This document shows positions 62,259 through 64,000 of a stretch of 64,000 bases of DNA, piece by piece (position 1 is the stretch's first letter; every line of letters begins with the position of its first letter). Below the pieces are notes generated by a model that saw nothing but the letters and a program-made list of their open reading frames with translations, was not told the origin of the DNA and did not search any database. Source of the DNA: Caenorhabditis elegans (lineage: Eukaryota; Nematoda; Chromadorea; Rhabditida; Rhabditidae); assembly GCF_000002985.6 (NCBI RefSeq), contig NC_003280.10, forward strand, positions 6,630,501 to 6,694,500, given 5' to 3'. The translations under genes were made by a program, and so were the position numbers.

Positions 62259-64000
62259 TCAGAATTTTATTTCGGGAGCCACTTTCGTTCTTTTGCTAAC
62301 TCGTGCCAAAAACGGGAATGGTAGATTAGTACAAACAACGAAGAAAGCTACAAAAAGATAGAATCTGGACCACTCGGCATGCGAATTTGTAGGACATATA
62401 ACTCCAATAACAATTGGAAGAATAAATGCAGAAACCCATGAGCTCATTGATATTACTGCCATTATCAATGTTAAATGTTTTTCTGCAACTATTTGTGCAC
62501 ATTTAACCATTCCAATAACATTCAATCCTGCCAAAATAACTGAAATTGTATATGCCAGCTGAGCGATAATCACGTGATCAGTCTGAAAAAAGGAATATTT
62601 TAGAATTTAATTGAATTCGGAAAAACTTACAAATGACATTATTAAATATCCAATTGCCATCACTAATTGAGGAATCAATGCAAAAATGAAAAGTCTGGTC
62701 TGAAATGTTAAGGTTTCAAATTAAAAAAAATAATATAAAGATTACTCTTTCACTGATATGAGCCAATTTATCAGTTACTGGTCCTGCGGCAAATTTGACA
62801 ATTGCCGCGAAGAAATATGGAATTGCATTTGAATATCCTGTCTCACGAATGTTTAAACCAAGTACCTGAAATTTTAGATTAAATGAAACTTAAATGAGAC
62901 TTCGGAAGATTTTGACTAAAATTATTAGACACTTTAAAATAATTCGTAGGAGAAGAAATTAGACTCCGCCCATTTCTTGGTTATTCCAGAGATTTGCAAG
63001 CAGTTCCTGGGTTTTTTTTTTCAAATTTCCTTATATGTATGTTATTTTATATATTTTTCAGAATAAAGAAAACGTTTTTGAATGACTTTTAAAAAAACAT
63101 TCTTAAAGGAATCTACTTTATTCAAATAAATAGGTCCATAGTTATTCAAACAAATAACTGAAGTACTTCCACCAACAATCTGAAATTGAATTGGTTAAAG
63201 ATTTGAAATTTAACTCAATTTTGCTTACCGCTAAACTGATCTCAAAAACTTCCCAATTTTTAAAAATTTGAGTAAATTTCACATTTTGTGGTCGATGTTT
63301 TGAAGATTCAAAAATCTTTCCGTCACGAATAGTTCTCAACTCCGTAGAACTCACATTTCTGAAATTTTGATATAAGTCAGGACAAAAAACTGAACCTCTT
63401 ACTTGTGATCATTTGGAGTATCGTTATAGTACCATAAGAATATAATGTAAAAGATTACTGTAATGCCTCCGAAAATATAATAAATTGATTTCCATCCAAG
63501 TGAGGATTCGCAAAGGAAACCAGCTGTTGGCATGGTTACAATGTTACTGATCTGAAAATAAGTATTTTAAATAATTTATATTCCAGAAAATTATATCAAC
63601 AAGTTTTTTCTCTATTAATTATACTACAAGTTTACCTGAAACGCAGATGATAAAAAGGCAACAAAAGTTCCAATTTCATTGATTGGACTCCATGATTCAG
63701 AAATTGTTCCAATTGAAGAATAAAGAATCGATGCACCAACTCCTTGAAACAATCTAGCTATAAGTACTGGAATTAATCCATAATTCACTGCTAATGGCAT
63801 CAAAAGTGTTCCTCCTGCTGATAATAATCCATAAACAGTTAGAACTTTTCTGAAAATGACAGATTCCAATATTTTTTAGCAAATCCCGTGTCTACCGTAT
63901 TCCATATTTTGAAATTAAGGTTACTGCTGGAACTGTTCCAAAAATCGCTCCGACTGCTGCGGCAGAGAATGTCAATGAAATATCGGATGATTTTTCTAGC
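62259..64000 (-). CDS. SLC17-type major facilitator transporter (copy C), 5' end outside window
   Basis: Readable exons are 64000-63896 (cut by the edge), 63849-63636, 63551-63403, 63358-63229, 63179-63117, 62865-62746, 62699-62631 and 62582-62259. The protein is homologous to copies A and B throughout (RLFQGVGASILYSSIGTISE, FLCESSLGWKSIYYIFGG, YGPIYLNK, CPTNSHAEW) but more distant. Intron positions differ: the exons equivalent to 4-5 and to 9-10 of copies A and B are fused here, while the exon 8 equivalent is split in three. The C-terminal tail is short and basic (RVSKRTKVAPEIKF). Substrate unknown. Confidence 0.85.

Overview
The window is animal nuclear DNA: AT-rich, with short (about 45-60 nt) introns bounded by GT and a TTTCAG-type acceptor, and with worm-specific families (Sra chemoreceptors, TTBK-like casein kinases, expanded SLC17 transporters). 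It fits a Caenorhabditis nematode. The orthologues of ift-74 and gyf-1, and probably oig-8, suggest C. elegans chromosome II; that placement comes from memory, not from a search. I rebuilt the exon models by hand. In every complete model the summed exon length is a multiple of three.

Layout. 668-6484 (+) is a membrane-anchored extracellular protein with several von Willebrand A (vWA) modules. One of its introns contains a complete TTBK/CK1 kinase gene on the other strand (4439-5663, -). 6814-12600 (-) is a secreted laminin-G/EGF protein with two alternative 5' ends. 12.6-17.1 kb has no convincing gene. 17117-18400 (-) is an Ig-domain single-pass protein (probably oig-8). 19289-21319 (-) is an Sra chemoreceptor. 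21912-23849 and 24690-28312 (both -) are tandem SLC17-type transporters; the second has a foldback element of about 1.4 kb in an intron. 29642-34505 (+) holds three 5'-incomplete vWA units. 36420-42851 and 43817-48791 (+) are two large paralogous genes with the order TM anchor, SEA-like, Ser/Thr-rich mucin and vWA. A truncated vWA copy follows at 49046-49525. 49634-52446 (+) is ift-74, 53749-61234 (+) is gyf-1, and 62259 to the right edge (-) is the 3' part of a third SLC17 gene.

How the parts relate. The 29-49 kb block is an active duplication zone. Units share exon lengths and phases, one unit is nearly identical to the middle of the 36-43 kb gene, and the last exons of the two large genes are almost the same. 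All three TM-anchored vWA/mucin genes have a TGATAAGA GATA-factor site 125-139 bp before the start codon, which suggests shared intestinal expression and perhaps a gut-surface (glycocalyx) role. ift-74 has two X-box (RFX/DAF-19) sites just upstream, as expected for a cilium gene. gyf-1 encodes a GIGYF-type translational repressor.

The most unusual system is the mucin/vWA cluster: surface mucins whose vWA modules lack the metal-binding motif, a shared promoter element, and evidence of ongoing unequal exchange.
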